The notes beneath the pieces were generated by a model, which worked only from the letters and a program-made list of their open reading frames with translations, ran no database searches and was not told where the DNA came from. A stretch of 64,000 bases of DNA from positions 35,389,501 through 35,453,500 of the forward strand of contig NC_134370.1 in the NCBI RefSeq assembly GCF_035582795.1. Direction: 5' to 3'. A program made the translations under genes and the position numbers. Below are positions 1-11,989 of this stretch, piece by piece. Source of the DNA: Mycteria americana (Eukaryota; Chordata; Aves; Ciconiiformes; Ciconiidae). Numbering within the stretch: the first letter of the stretch is position 1; each line of letters opens with the position of its first letter.

Positions 1-1020
1 TACTAATGGTCTGTTCACAGGATCGATGTTTTTGGAGCACAGCAAGTACAGTGTCAAGTGCAAGCGCCCAACACATCGTGAGAATCATCCTCAGAACAGC
101 CTACGGGGCCACGCCTGGTAGCTGCGACTCCAATGACCAGAAGGCATGGAAAAATGTCAGACACAGGGTAACCGCAGCGCAGAGCTACAGAAACGCACAG
201 ACACCTTTACGATAAGATCCGAAGGGGATGTCTGACTTCTGCTTTGAAATTCCCCAGCACTTGGGCCTAATATGCTCAAGACAGTGTTCGACAAAGCAAA
301 GGCCTGTTACTTTTGTTATCACAAAATACTCCTCTGAGATGATAGGACTCGGTTTCACTTTCTTACAGTCTTCAGGAGCATAAAAGATTTCACATGCAAA
401 TTCTGGTATTCAACATGAAATTAAATTTGGAGACAGTAACACGAGGAAAAGATTTTCTGAAATTAGCATTAATAATATTCCCGACTGCATGCTACTTAAA
501 AAATTAGCAAACCCAAAATTTCAGGCGAGGTAGAAGAGTGGTTTGCAGTAGAGAATTTAGATCGCTGGTTATTGTTATTATTCAGCCAGACCTGACCTGC
601 TGACTTTCAGTATCTGATGTCTCCTGAGAGCTCTCTAGGACTCTCCCTCGACTGGTCTATCTTTACACGAATTTGAGAAGCTTCAGGGTAGATAGATTGT
701 TTCCTTATTAGAAGTAAAGACCTCTGCTGACAGGACTTGGTTCTGAGGAAGTAACTGGGGAAAAGGAGCCATCAAGCAAAGAGTTTGCAAGGGAAATCCC
801 ACTACCCACTTCCCAGCAGTGGCCTCTGTTGTCCAGAGCAACTTAACCGAGACCTAAAATTTCAGGTGGTTTCTATTCCTTCTAGCACACCAGATCCCTC
901 AGCATTTAGGGATCCAAAAGTAAGGAGCTTGCTCAGGCAGAGCTACCGTATGTACAAGCAGGGGACAAGCGTTATCCTTTAGGCATTGCTGTGAATTTTA
1001 TGTCGGTCCTGATCCTTCTC
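1..1020. other. Non-coding sequence upstream of the CpG island
   Basis: Mixed-composition sequence with no recognisable gene or repeat. The two short plus-strand reading frames here (6-215 and 785-982) resemble no family I know and have no supporting splice or initiation context. If the CpG island to the right is a plus-strand promoter, the end of this stretch would be the promoter-proximal region. Confidence 0.5.
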
Positions 1021-1039
1021 CAGCCGAAAGGAGCATGCA

Positions 1040-1480
1040 CTTTGCACCCAGGTAAGCGGGAGCAGGCTCCCGCCGTAAGCCGGGAAGGGTACGCGGTACT
1101 CCGGCGGACTGCGCCGCCGCCGAGTTAAGGAGGCTGCCAGGGTTCCGCGGGGACCTGCCGCCGCCGCTCCCCGCCGCCGCCTGCGCTCCGGCCCCGCATC
1201 CCGCCCCGGGGCGGCGGGCCCGGCGGCGCGGAGCCGAGAGAGGGCGCTGGCGGCTCGGCCAGCGGCGGAGCGCGGGGCTCGCCCTGGCGGGCAGCCGAGC
1301 GGCTCTGCCCCGGGCCGCGCAGCACCTGCACACCCAGCCCCCCGGGGGGAACCACCGGCGGCCACTGCGGAGGGCTGCAGAGAGGCCGCACGCTTGGAAG
1401 CATCTCGCCTGCTCCCGGTCTGAGAGGTGCCCGAGGTCAGGTGTGTCCACGGCTCCTGGGTTTTAGGCGGAGAGGGAGAT
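1040..1480. promoter_or_regulatory. CpG island, probable promoter region
   Basis: This stretch differs sharply from its AT-leaning surroundings: it is strongly GC-rich and CpG-dense, most so from about 1080 to 1330. It contains Sp1-like GGGGCGG cores and a perfect 14-base GC palindrome at 1201-1214. In vertebrates, unmethylated CpG islands usually mark transcription start sites. Direction is not settled. On the plus strand a very good donor match (CAG followed by GTAAGC) lies at about 1049-1057, and a weaker one (CAG, GTGTGT) at about 1440. I found no comparable donor on the minus strand nearby. The GC content itself explains the proline-, arginine- and alanine-rich minus-strand reading frames across 979-1450. 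The island could serve a gene to the left, a gene whose exons lie to the right, or a long non-coding RNA. Confidence 0.65.
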
Positions 1481-2259
1481 GCTTGTGGAAATAGCTAGTG
1501 ATGGGAAAGTGGAAGTCGGAGAAGTGGCTTTGCTTTTTCAAAAAATGATGATATACACAAACGCCTTTCAGGGCTTTGAAGGGCTAAATTCTCATAGGAA
1601 ATTGCACATATTGTAAAAAAATTAAGTAAACATCCAAGAGGTATAGGAAAAGACAACAAAAAAGCAATTTTCAAAGCACTGTAGCTGGCCATTTGTTTAC
1701 ATCTAGTCTGGAGACACTGAAAACAGCTGAAAAAAAAATTTCCTCTTTTGCCTGATGTGCTCTCCTGCAACTGGAAAGCTGCGGGCCAGCTCTGCCTGCG
1801 CAAAGCCTCTCCCTTCAGCCAAGAGGATTCAGACAAGGCAGCTCCACTGGCAGTGCACCCCACCTCCTGCCACCACGGGTCAGGGACATTGGGTCCACAA
1901 TGGCGCTCCTATTGACATGGACATCCCTACGGAGACAAGGAAGACTCCACAAAAGTAGAGATTTCCAAGCCACGTTGCAGAGTTTATGAAGGATTCGCCT
2001 TTTCTATTGGGTTGGTCTCTTCAGTTTCACGTGAAGCAAATTCAACTAGTTTTTACTTCATATAGTCCTGAAAAGCATTCCTCCTCTCTCACCCAAACAA
2101 TTACTCTAGAGTTGCCTTGAGTATAGCTAAAAAACTGATTGTATAAAGGCCTGCAAGCTAAAGAGAAGTCCAGTCCCCATACTCTGACATTACTTCTTCT
2201 TAATATTTCATATGAAAAGCATTGTTTATTCTGCTCTGTTGTCTGTTTTGCAATTAGGG
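1481..2259. other. Non-coding sequence after the CpG island
   Basis: AT-leaning sequence with no convincing exon or recognisable repeat. A minus-strand reading frame of about 120 codons (1495-1863) runs through it but shows no family resemblance. If the island promoter fires to the right, this would be first-intron sequence. Confidence 0.45.
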
Positions 2260-3560
2260 GTTCTCCTGAATGTAGGTCACAGAGGCAAGACTATATCTCA
2301 TAATAGCAAATATTGCACAGCTGAACCGAGGACTGATTTCAGTAGCTTATAATAGCTCTTCCTAAATTTTTCCAACGCACATCTTTAGACCACAGCCCAA
2401 ATAAGACATTGTGATGGCTTCCAAGTAATTTTGGCCTGAAATATATTGCTGATGTGGTGTCAGGGTCAGGGTTTATAACTCAGTTTCAAATTCAACTCAG
2501 TTAATTAAGGCTTCTGTCCCCAAAACAGAAGCTGCAGGACCAAAAGCATTGAATGGTGTTGAATATCCCCCCAAGGTGAGCCTGGGTGCCTGCAGTCTCA
2601 CTCATCTTCTGACTCTCCAGCCCAAGACATATTCCTAGGCTGATTCCAGTTTAGGGATAGAGCTAGAGTTTTGTTGAGGAGAACTAGGACCGTAACCAAA
2701 TTTTATGTCCCACTGGAAAAGTGGGAGGACTGGTGTCAGTAGACTCTCCCTCAAATTTTTGGCCTGAAACACATTTCTACTTCATTGCCTACATTAGCAT
2801 GAGGGTTCCCAGAAACAGAGGCTGCAAGAGTCATGATCAACTTGACAGTTATCAGTAGATTCAAACATCCCATGCTTCATTTTGGCCTCAGCTGTACTCC
2901 TCATCTACCAGGGTAAGACGTGGGTTCCCTGTAGTGGGTTACAGACAAGCTGCACATCTGAAATTGTTCCTAAGCTTCGCATACCCTGAAGAGGTAACCT
3001 CAGAGAAACAGCAGCCAACTCCATGTACCCATGGCTTCTACTCAGTACAGATACTTTCCCAGCTTGTGGGCCTGCTGTGGTTAGACAAAAGTTGAAAGGA
3101 TCATACGAAGCTGAAGATGGCCTTCAGCAGACTAAAATACTTTCCACTTAATTTTGGCCTGGAATGGACTGCTACCTTTTGTCAGTCTCCCAGATTCACA
3201 CCTCCTGAATACATGCAGCAGAGCCATGATTATCACTCCAAGACCTCAGAAGCAAGCTAAATTTTCCAGTAAAGATCAGCTCCTAATCCACAGCCTACAC
3301 AAGGGTTAAGTGCAGCAGAAAAGACAGTACAGAACTCAAATTATGAAATAGTTTTGCCAGTCTAGAAGATTGGCTCATGGCCACCACTTGCAAATTCAAA
3401 GGACTTCTTAACTGTGATCTGAAGCAAGTTCCCAGGGTGCTGTTCAGAGGTGTAGGACTAGGGGTCTCCAGAAGAGAGCTGCAGAGCCAGGATTACTACA
3501 CTATACTGGAAAATCTGGGAGAGCTAAATTGGTATTGGTACATGGAGACTCTGGAGTCTT
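2260..3560. repeat. Degenerate tandem-like repeat, units roughly 270-390 bases
   Basis: Similar blocks recur in the same orientation. A TTTTGGCCTGAAA-like block appears near 2429 and 2756, and in weaker form near 2880 and 3151. A second block, roughly CAGAAGCTGCAGAGCCATGAT, recurs near 2528, 2815, 3205 and 3474, with a further relative near 2270. Sequence between blocks also shows related stretches, such as the AAATTTTTCC-like text near 2365 and 3255. Spacing is irregular and identity is low by eye, so this is either a very old satellite-like array or several copies of one dispersed repeat. I do not recognise the family. It has no coding potential. Confidence 0.4.
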
Positions 3561-3890
3561 TTTCTTAACTTTGACAAGAAGAGCCTTTTGCTCTGTTGTC
3601 CAGACTGAAAGGCTAAGTAGGGTCAGAAGGCATAGTCAGGACTACAAGTAGGTTTCTATGCTTTCTGTAGGGAGAGTGGAGGGCTGCCCCTCTAGATGTA
3701 ATGAAGTGCCCTCCCTGTTCCTAGCTGGCCCAGCCCTGAGCCAGTGCCTCATGCTGGCTCAGCCATCTCTAGGCTGGAGGGTGCAGAAGCAGGAGGGTTT
3801 CACTCTAGGCTCCTGGGAAGATCTCAGGGCTTGGTGACAATTGACAGGAATAAACATCAATTGCTGCTTCTTAGCCTTGGGGCAGGGGGA

Positions 3891-3945
3891 CCTTGTGACA
3901 GCAAGGCCAGAATTAATTCTGCCCCTTGTGACAGGGCAGAATTAA
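3891..3945. repeat. Short direct repeat with a 14-base palindrome
   Basis: The words CCTTGTGACAG and CAGAATTAA occur in the same order twice, at 3891-3916 and 3924-3945, with a four-base length difference between copies. The first copy overlaps a perfect palindrome, CAGAATTAATTCTG, at 3908-3921. This is probably a local slippage duplication. Confidence 0.6.
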
Positions 3946-4412
3946 GATCATTTCCACACAAGTGGGGCTTGCCATTGTCTTACTCCATTATCACTCATTA
4001 TTGCAGCTATGGAGGACCCAAAGATGAAGCAGTGCCTTCAAGGCCAGGTTGCCCCTAATCTTACAGCCAACTTTTACTCCAACCTTAGCCATAGACCATA
4101 TCCAGCCCAGACTATACAAAACTCAGTCAATCTCTATTAGTAGCAGAGTTTATAGCAGTGCAGGCTCAGCAAGATAACTGCAGAGGAAGGGAGGATGTAA
4201 AGAGGTTTGATCTGGAGAGTAGAAAATTACCAGTGAGGGGAAAAAGCCAGGGAGGGAATGAGCTCAGTGTTTCCCAGGCATTATCAGCAGGCCTAGACAC
4301 CACCAGTAGGAATGAAAAGGAAAGTAAGATTTGGTCAAGGACATGTGTGAAAGGGAAGCCTGATGGATAAGAGGATTGAAAGGAACAGAAAAAGCAGGAG
4401 CAGGTTGATTCG

Positions 4413-4440
4413 TTTTTTTTTTAAAAAAAGGGGGGGGGGG
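4413..4440. repeat. T10-A7-G11 homopolymer block
   Basis: Three uninterrupted homopolymers abut: ten T (4413-4422), seven A (4423-4429) and eleven G (4430-4440). The tract is short but prone to slippage and sequencing error, and the G run could support G-quadruplex formation. Its exact length should be treated with caution. Confidence 0.8.
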
Positions 4441-6306
4441 AGCAGAGGAAGGGCAAGAACCAGGACTATATCTGTCACTCGTCTCTCCCCGCCCACTCTG
4501 AGAAGCTTCAAAAGAGATCTGGAAAGAGAGAGGAAAAAAACGACTGTCAGATATTACTGTTCCAGCCACTGAGTCATGGCAGGAAACTACTGATACTGTA
4601 AACTAGTACTGTAAGGTCAGAGACTATCTGAGTTTTACCAAGGCTCGCTGCAAAAGGAACAAATATTCAGTGAGGATTTCTCCCTTTTGTGATTCTTGGT
4701 GTTACCGTAGAACCATTCCACCAAGCATGTTCGAAAAAAGCTGCCTTTATTTTAACATTTCACATGAGTGCAGACAGTTCTTCTCTTCCTCTCTTCCTGC
4801 ATCTTTGTTTTTATTGCAACAGATGCTTATTAAGAGAAGGAAGTGGAGAAAGAGTAGAAAAAGCCTCCAGTCTTTGGGGTGCAACTGGATGCTTGGGCTA
4901 CTCCAACTCTTATAATTGTTGTGCCACAGAAAAATAATTTTATTACGATCATCCTACGCTTCCATCAAATTAGTCACTGGCAGTTGTCACCATCTATATG
5001 GCCTTTTCAGACACAGTCACCATCAGTACACGTACACGTGCAATGGGTGGAATTACTTCCACCAGGATGGAACAGCCATCCTAATTCCCACAGGAACACA
5101 GCAAAGAAAAAAAGCAGGAATTTACTGTTGTGGGAAGGGCTCAGCAGCCTCCTCCCAGCTCCCTAGGAGAGCACCCTTACACTCCCTGCACTGCCCAGAC
5201 CCAGCAGCCCAGACAGAAAGGCTCAGCCATGTTTTGGGACTTTTTATTCCCCACCAAGAGCTGACCAGTTAGAGCACCACAGGATTCCCAGCTGCCAGCC
5301 CAGAGGCACGCATCCAGGCGAATTACATTTTTCAATTGACAGGCCCTTTTGGAAAGGTAAGATGCCACCTAGCCCCAAAGTGCTGAAGAAAGGGAATCAG
5401 CAGACACTGGGGGTTCAGAGATAACGGGGGAAGGAGTAATACAGCATGGGACATGGATTCTTGGCAAACCATTAGCTGTGTCCAACTATTTGTTAATTAA
5501 AGTTTTTAATGACCCACTTCAGTTTTGCTCCTGTTGCCTAGGCGTACCCCCACTACAGCTTTGCAGCCACCCATCAGAGTGGACACTGCTAGGAGGCCCT
5601 TGTCCCACTTCAGGGGTTAAGGTGCAACAGGATGATTGCACGCATCTGCTACAGTAACCCACTGTGCAACCCACTAAGCAACCTTCCAACTCGGTCATCT
5701 TTAATTGTTTCCATAAGTGCGCAGGGTCTGTATCCAGTTCATCTGAGTCACAGCACCAAGCCTGAACCAGCCTCAGCCCAGTACAGTTCAGCAGAAGGAC
5801 ACGTTCTCAAGAACAGCCAGAGCTAGTAATGCCTGCCAAATCAAGGAAGTTGGTCATACCAGGGAAAGACACTGGTGACCCTGGCAACCTGTCCCCTTCT
5901 TCCTCCACCAAGAAAACAAAGCAAAACAGAACTTGCCACATCAGGCTGGAGGCATTTAATCCAGCGATGCATGGAACAAGGGGATGCAGGGAAGTTGTAG
6001 GGCAACATCCTGCACAATCCTATCATGAACTGGGAAGTCATGGCTGGAGGCAATACACCTCGTGGCAAGCTATGGGCAAGCACAAACACTGGCACCTGCT
6101 GTTGACAGAAGCACCGAAGAGCTTCAAGTGTGGAATCCCTCCACCTTTACCTGACAGTAGTTTTAAAGGCTGCTTAATAGCTTTCCTGTTTTAACAAAGA
6201 AAATAATTTGTGATATTACAGAAACTAGCCAGATGCTATATGCAGTGCATCACCATAACATATAGCATGGCTGAACTTCAAAATATTCCCATCAGAGATC
6301 ACTGGC

Positions 6307-6319
6307 AAAAAAAAAAAAA
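6307..6319 (+). repeat. A13 homopolymer
   Basis: Thirteen consecutive A in non-coding sequence. Nothing upstream looks like a processed transcript or SINE, so a retroposition tail is not supported. Confidence 0.8.
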
Positions 6320-9300
6320 TCTATTCGCTTCTCGTCTGGGTTTACAGGTACTGATGAATTTGATGACATGATGATGATTTCCAGCAGGGGAGCAATATTT
6401 GTCTCAGTTTCCACACCAAAAGCAGCCATGGAAAAGGGCAAAGAATATAATGACTCAGTATCACAGGGCGGAGACTAATTAGCAGCAGATCAGGAGCAAG
6501 CAGTGGTCTCTGGAAGAAGGTGCTTTCATGAGCAGAGCACAATCTTACTCATCGCCTGTCTTGATCAACTGCAGAGGTTTCCATGAAACAAATACTAAGG
6601 CTGCTTCACTGTCATAAACTGAAAAAAATTTTGGTGGTTTTTTTGTTTGTTTTAAAAGAAGTGCCTCTGTTCGGGACCTTTCCTATTCTTTTCTTCCAGC
6701 ATCCAGTTTATGCTGGCAGGGAGGAAGCCCCCTCTACTAACCAAAATCTCACTGTACAGCAGGAGTGCTTATCGGTCAGTGCATCCATCAGCTCTCTCAG
6801 TTCAGTGAGGACCGATGACAAAAATACTAAGAATATGAAGACAGCACCATCGTTTTACTCAATGCAAATGAGCTACAGGGTCATTTCAGCAATTGCTTCT
6901 TTCAAGACATGCTAGTCCCCTCAGTGATTTCAGGCAACTAGTGAACTGACAGCACCTACCTTCTTGCTTGGTCAAAAACACTACAAAAACATTTTCTCTA
7001 ATTAGTTATCATATTATGCCATCAGCAAGGTGAATTTTATTCCTGCTGTAACAAACCTGTCATCGCTCTGGGTTTATCAGAAAAGCACACTGACTACACT
7101 GAAAGATAATTCTTGTCTTATAAATGATTTAGCTGATTTTTCTAGGAATATATTGGGAAACGCTAGCAAAACTAACATTTGAATCTGGGTCTCCTAGTGC
7201 TCCTGCCTAGTCTTAATGGGACTCAATGGATTGACTCCTAGTAAATTTTTTTTTTCTTCTGAAAAATCTATTGCTTACTTAAGGAAGCTTAAATGCTCAA
7301 AAGCCCAAGAATTGATTTGTTTATTTTTAACTAAAATAGCAAGTGCATTTTTCAGGAGCTGATGTCTGCCCATTCATACTGAGAGAGGCTTTGGCAATTA
7401 GCATTTATCTTTAGTTTTGCAGGGCTGATGGAAGGCACTAACTTTATGAATTTTAAAGTCTCCATTCCTCAGGATAAAACCAAAGGTGGGGAACGGAGCA
7501 GGCCTCCTCCTGCCATACTCTGCTCTCAGCTCAGCTGGGCCTGCAGGAGGGTCAGTCAGGATGCCCTATGAACCAAGAGAAACTGGGCTGCCCAGCGAGC
7601 ACCAACCTCCCCACCAGCGCAGGTGCCTCTGTGCAGCTCCCAGATTTCACAAGCGCTGGAGGCACTCCTTCCTGAGATAACAGCCACTGCCTGAGCACCA
7701 CTGCTTTAAAAAATTAAAATTAACATGGGCAAATGCATGCCCTGTAAAATATGTTGAAGGGTTTTAACAATCACCTCGTTATTTGGTGACCAGGAGTTTG
7801 ACAAGCAAAGGTGATAGACGCCCCCCACTCACCCCAGCTGAGGTCTGAACCAGGCCGTCAACATGACACAGTGATGAGGCCCTCCGGCTCTCTCTTGCCT
7901 TGCTGGCCTGTCATTACAGCATTTCCTTAAGGCAGCAGGAACTCCAGCATCCCATAAATCCTCCTCTCCTAGGCAACAAGCTGGTTGACTCTCTATTTCC
8001 CACATTTCTTTGTTATTTTATTTCATTCTTAACTGCATAACTAGTAATTCCATCCACCAGGTTTTCTACTTTTGCAGCTTATGATTTTTTGAAGCAGCCA
8101 AAGGGATTTGGGAACTTAAATCCCCCTGTAGCAGTGGTTGGGCAGGCTTTTGCCAAAATCAGCTAGGCTAGGAAAGGCATGGAAAGCACTCACTCTGACA
8201 CAGCACAGCCTGGGTGACCCCCATGAGTGCTCAGACAAGCTGAGAAGGTGTGTGGCAATCTGTGGCAGGATGGACACAGTGATGAGAAGGGACAGATCCC
8301 TTAATTTGCCTTGAAAATACCATCCACATTCAGTTAAACTTATTTCCTGGGCAGCCTGGCCATTCATGGGAGCAGGCCCTCAGTTTTATACCCCTCCGCA
8401 GCCACGTCAGCAACAGCTCCTGTGAGCAGTGGCCCAAGTGGGAGGCAGGGGTCCCGCATGTAGGACATGCCCCACCAAGGCAGCCCCTGTGCCTCTCCTC
8501 AGAAGGCACGACTGGCAAGAAGCACCCAAGAGCTGCCCACGCTGCGTCATCAGATCCGTGTCCTTCAGACAGGCCTGCCAGAATTTCACACCATGTCCAA
8601 TGCTGTGCGATGACCGCATGAATGTTGTCCCCACTGGTGGCCTCAGCCTCTTGTCTGGGACATGAAAGCTGCCAGCTAACTCCTGAACATCATCTCAGAT
8701 AGAGAAGGACATGTCCCCACAATCTCAAAGCTCATTCCACGCTTGTGACAGCTGCAGAAATTACGATGGAGAAAACCAGTACAGCACTGAGAAAGTACCA
8801 CAATAGATGTGAGAGACACTTTCTCTCTCTACAGTTCATCATCAGAAACAAGGACAGATGTAAGAGACCAAATGGCTTTCTTGGGTCTCGCAGCGACCTC
8901 CCACAGCCCACCACTGCTAGCCAAGCTGCAGCCCACGTATCTCTGAACTACTCACTGATCTTCTGCATGATAGCTCTATGAGCCTCAAACCAATAGATAT
9001 GGTTGACTCGCGTATATAAATTTTAATTATGTGCAAAAAGCGAAAATCATTACACCTTAAAGCATGGCAGTTTTAACTTAAGGTTTTCAGGCTTTTTCCT
9101 ATCTTCTGCTGGAAAGACTACTGTATTTTCTCATGCATGTGAGGAAATCTTCCCAAATAGTATCGAGGGAAAAAGTACGTACACCTCTCTCTGTAGGCTG
9201 CCCAAATCACCAAGCTTGCAGTGAGTGATGCAGTAGCTAGGGAGTAGCTAAGAGGATTGAGCCTGTGCCTCCTCAGTGGGAGGCATGAGGATCTCCTCGC

Positions 9301-11688
9301 AAGGTGTCAGCAGATGGCTGTGTGCTGAAGGTATCTCCCTAGTGACACCCATGTGAAACAGCTGGCAGAAACCCAAGATGAGGGTCAGTTGCCTGCACAA
9401 TTTGTTCAACACAATTTAGCCACCTCTGGGCATCTGCAATGCCTGCATAGGGCTGAGACTGTGGCACAGGACATTTGGGAGGCCACTGCTCCTCTGCATG
9501 CACCAAGGCATCGCATGCGTGGGCACCTCAAATGGCACTAGTCTTCTCCATTTACACACCTGAATCATTCCTCTGCAAACTGAACTAAAAGCAACTGGAA
9601 AAGCTGGTAACCACAAGAAATCAAGTTATAGCTCTCCTGTCTGCACTGCTACAATTAGAGTTTAGGGTCTGACATGTGAATATCATGATCTGATAACAAT
9701 TACCAGGAAAATACCAACCTAAAGGGCAGTGACACACCCTCCCTCCTCTGTTTACAAATGTCACGGTCATATGAGATACTAGTCAAACACATCAGCAGAC
9801 TAAAAATAAACCACAATAGGATATGTTGATAAATATTTATTTCAAAACAGTATAGCCTTTTACATGACTAATGTTAATGTGATTTCAGACTGAGAAGAAA
9901 ACAACCAATGTTGATCGCATGCTAACTGTGTTTGGAGGAGTGAGACAGGTAGCTACCACCAACCCTGGCATTTTATTCTCCTATTAGAAAATGTTATTAG
10001 GTATATCAAACAGTCAATGCCATTATTGTTTTTAATATACCAATGAGTACTAGCACAGGACACAACTATAAGACCCACAGCTATCATCTTGGAAGACAAG
10101 CAGCCATTTGCAAGCAACAGGGTTCATCCTTTCAGGACTGCGTGGGCTGGTTTCATGCACCAGCCAACTGAGCCCATATCACAGAGAGGTTAGAAAATGT
10201 CTGCCTGGACCTTTAAGAGGATTTTCTTCCCAGTTAGATCACCATCAAACCATTTTCACAATAGCATCTGCCACTGAACCGTTGCTAATTAGTCAGTCCC
10301 CCCTTCAGCGAGGGAGGAAGACGTGACAGCAAAGACGGAATTCTTTCAAAAAATGGCCCAAAAAGCCCCAATAAGGATTGCAGCACTTTGTGGCCTACAC
10401 CGTGCTTGTCACAGGGCCTGGAGAGGGAATCTGTATATCACAGCGTGTTGCAATCACTGCAGAAACGTCTTTCTCTTCTTGCTTCCTCCCCACCCTTGTT
10501 TGGAGAGTTAAGGTAAGATGGCAAAGCAGCTGCAGCTTTTAGGACATCCCATCCGGGGACCCAGGACAGCAGTGGCAATGCTCCTTCAGTGTGCTCTATA
10601 GCCTCAGTTGCTCTTTGGTTGCTTTGGTTGTTTTCTCTGTATCACTTCTCTAACTGTTGTGAGTAGCATAAAGAAAATTCATGGAAGATCTTAAACAGTT
10701 TGGAGGATATTGTAATAGGGGCTGCACAACAGACAATGCAGCCAAGGATCTACTGAAGCAAATGGTTCTGCATTGGGAGAGAGAGAAAAATTGGGAGAAG
10801 TGACTTGACTTGGGGAGAGGGATTTGCAGCTCTCTAAAAGTCTATGGAATGACTATTCTAACACTTAAATAAAGTAAGTTTTCCATTCTGCACACCACAA
10901 CCTCCAAGTGGAAAAGCAGGGCTCTTCCAGGGATGAGTTTAACAGGCTGAAAGGTCCACAGGGAGAAACACAGGAGCCCTAGGAGTGCTGGAGTCTGCAT
11001 TTGGCTCTCTGATCTGAGAGAGATGTCTGGACAGATAGAGCCTGATTACCTAAGCACATGAGCTTTATTGGAATTGTTTGTCCATCATTCTCCCAAGAAT
11101 ATGGAGAGGGAAAGGGAGATTGCATGGTTGGGTATTTCTGCAGTTCCTCGGTGAGGACAGAAGCATATGGTCTGTGAGAGGGGCTTGGAGAGAGTTCTTT
11201 GAAAAGAGAAAGTGGTGTGTTTCAAATGAAACGCCCACCTTCTTCTCTAGGATGATGTACTGGCAATGCCAGAGTGCAATGGGCTGCTCTGCTGGTTCCC
11301 TAAAGACAGGAAAGCCTGGGTGTAAATGGCAGATGCTCTGCCTCCTCTCTTGTACCTCCTTCAAACAGAGCAGGCCCCACAGCTCTGAAGGGGACTGCTG
11401 CTTGTAGCAATAACCCACACCCTAAGGTAGCCTCATCTACCAGAGGATCCATAGAGTATTACTTAGGCTACATGCCCACTACAGCATCTGCCCACTCCTT
11501 ATCCTACAAGGGCCCCCTAGAAACACTGAGCATACCGGTCCAAAAGTGATTTTCATTCTGTCTCAGACTGCAACAATGCCAGCACTGTGTCCACCCTCCT
11601 AAACGCATTCAGCTCAGCAGTTTACCAAACACACTTGGAATCTGAAGGATGAACAGGGAAATGGCTTATCGATGTGGACAGCCTGATT

Positions 11689-11731
11689 TTTCTATAACCC
11701 TCCTTCAAAGGTAAAAGGAGGGTTATAGAAA
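11689..11731. repeat. Perfect 17-base inverted repeat with 9-base loop
   Basis: The left arm (11689-11705, centred on CTATAACCCTCCTT) and right arm (11715-11731) are exact reverse complements. The loop is nine bases, 11706-11714. Pairing can be extended outward with a G-U pair. It lies about 260 bases upstream of the CR1 copy. At 43 nucleotides it is too short for a typical microRNA precursor. It may be a chance or replication-generated hairpin, or the remnant of a palindromic element. Confidence 0.75.
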
Positions 11732-11989
11732 GAAACTGAAACGTTTCAATGCACATACGTACTCTACTGTTTTGTCACGCATCTGCTGAAGTTTTATTAA
11801 TCTGCACATTTTCTCTACAATTGGCCACTTTCATGAAATAAAACTTATTTCTGGTGAAAAATAATATATACAGCCCAGCACCCTGTGCATCATTCATGCA
11901 AAATGGGAAAGCATTCAGTGCAGTGGGAAAGGGTCATCTTATGAATGCTGCAGAACCCATAAACAGATAAAAGTTACATTCAGTTTCTA
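11732..11989. other. Non-coding sequence between hairpin and CR1
   Basis: AT-rich unique sequence with no feature visible. It is the left flank of the CR1 insertion at 11990. Confidence 0.5.

Larger units (their letters stand above)
3561..11688. other. Non-coding unique sequence
   Basis: No gene is recognisable across these 8 kb. Visible small features are a direct repeat with a palindrome at 3891-3945, a T-A-G homopolymer block at 4413-4440 and an A run at 6307-6319. A stretch near 7165-7245 reads faintly like the old amniote palindromic repeats found later in the window, including a TCAATGG core, but is too decayed to call. Reading frames here are short and unlike known proteins. Confidence 0.45.

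Noticed and set aside
979..1450. Overlapping minus-strand reading frames of 92-150 codons in the CpG island
   Set aside because: They are proline-, arginine- and alanine-rich in every frame, as expected of stop-poor GC-rich DNA, and resemble no protein family.
11689..11731. MicroRNA precursor
   Set aside because: The stem is perfect but only 17 pairs with a nine-base loop, shorter than normal precursors, and it matches no mature microRNA I know.
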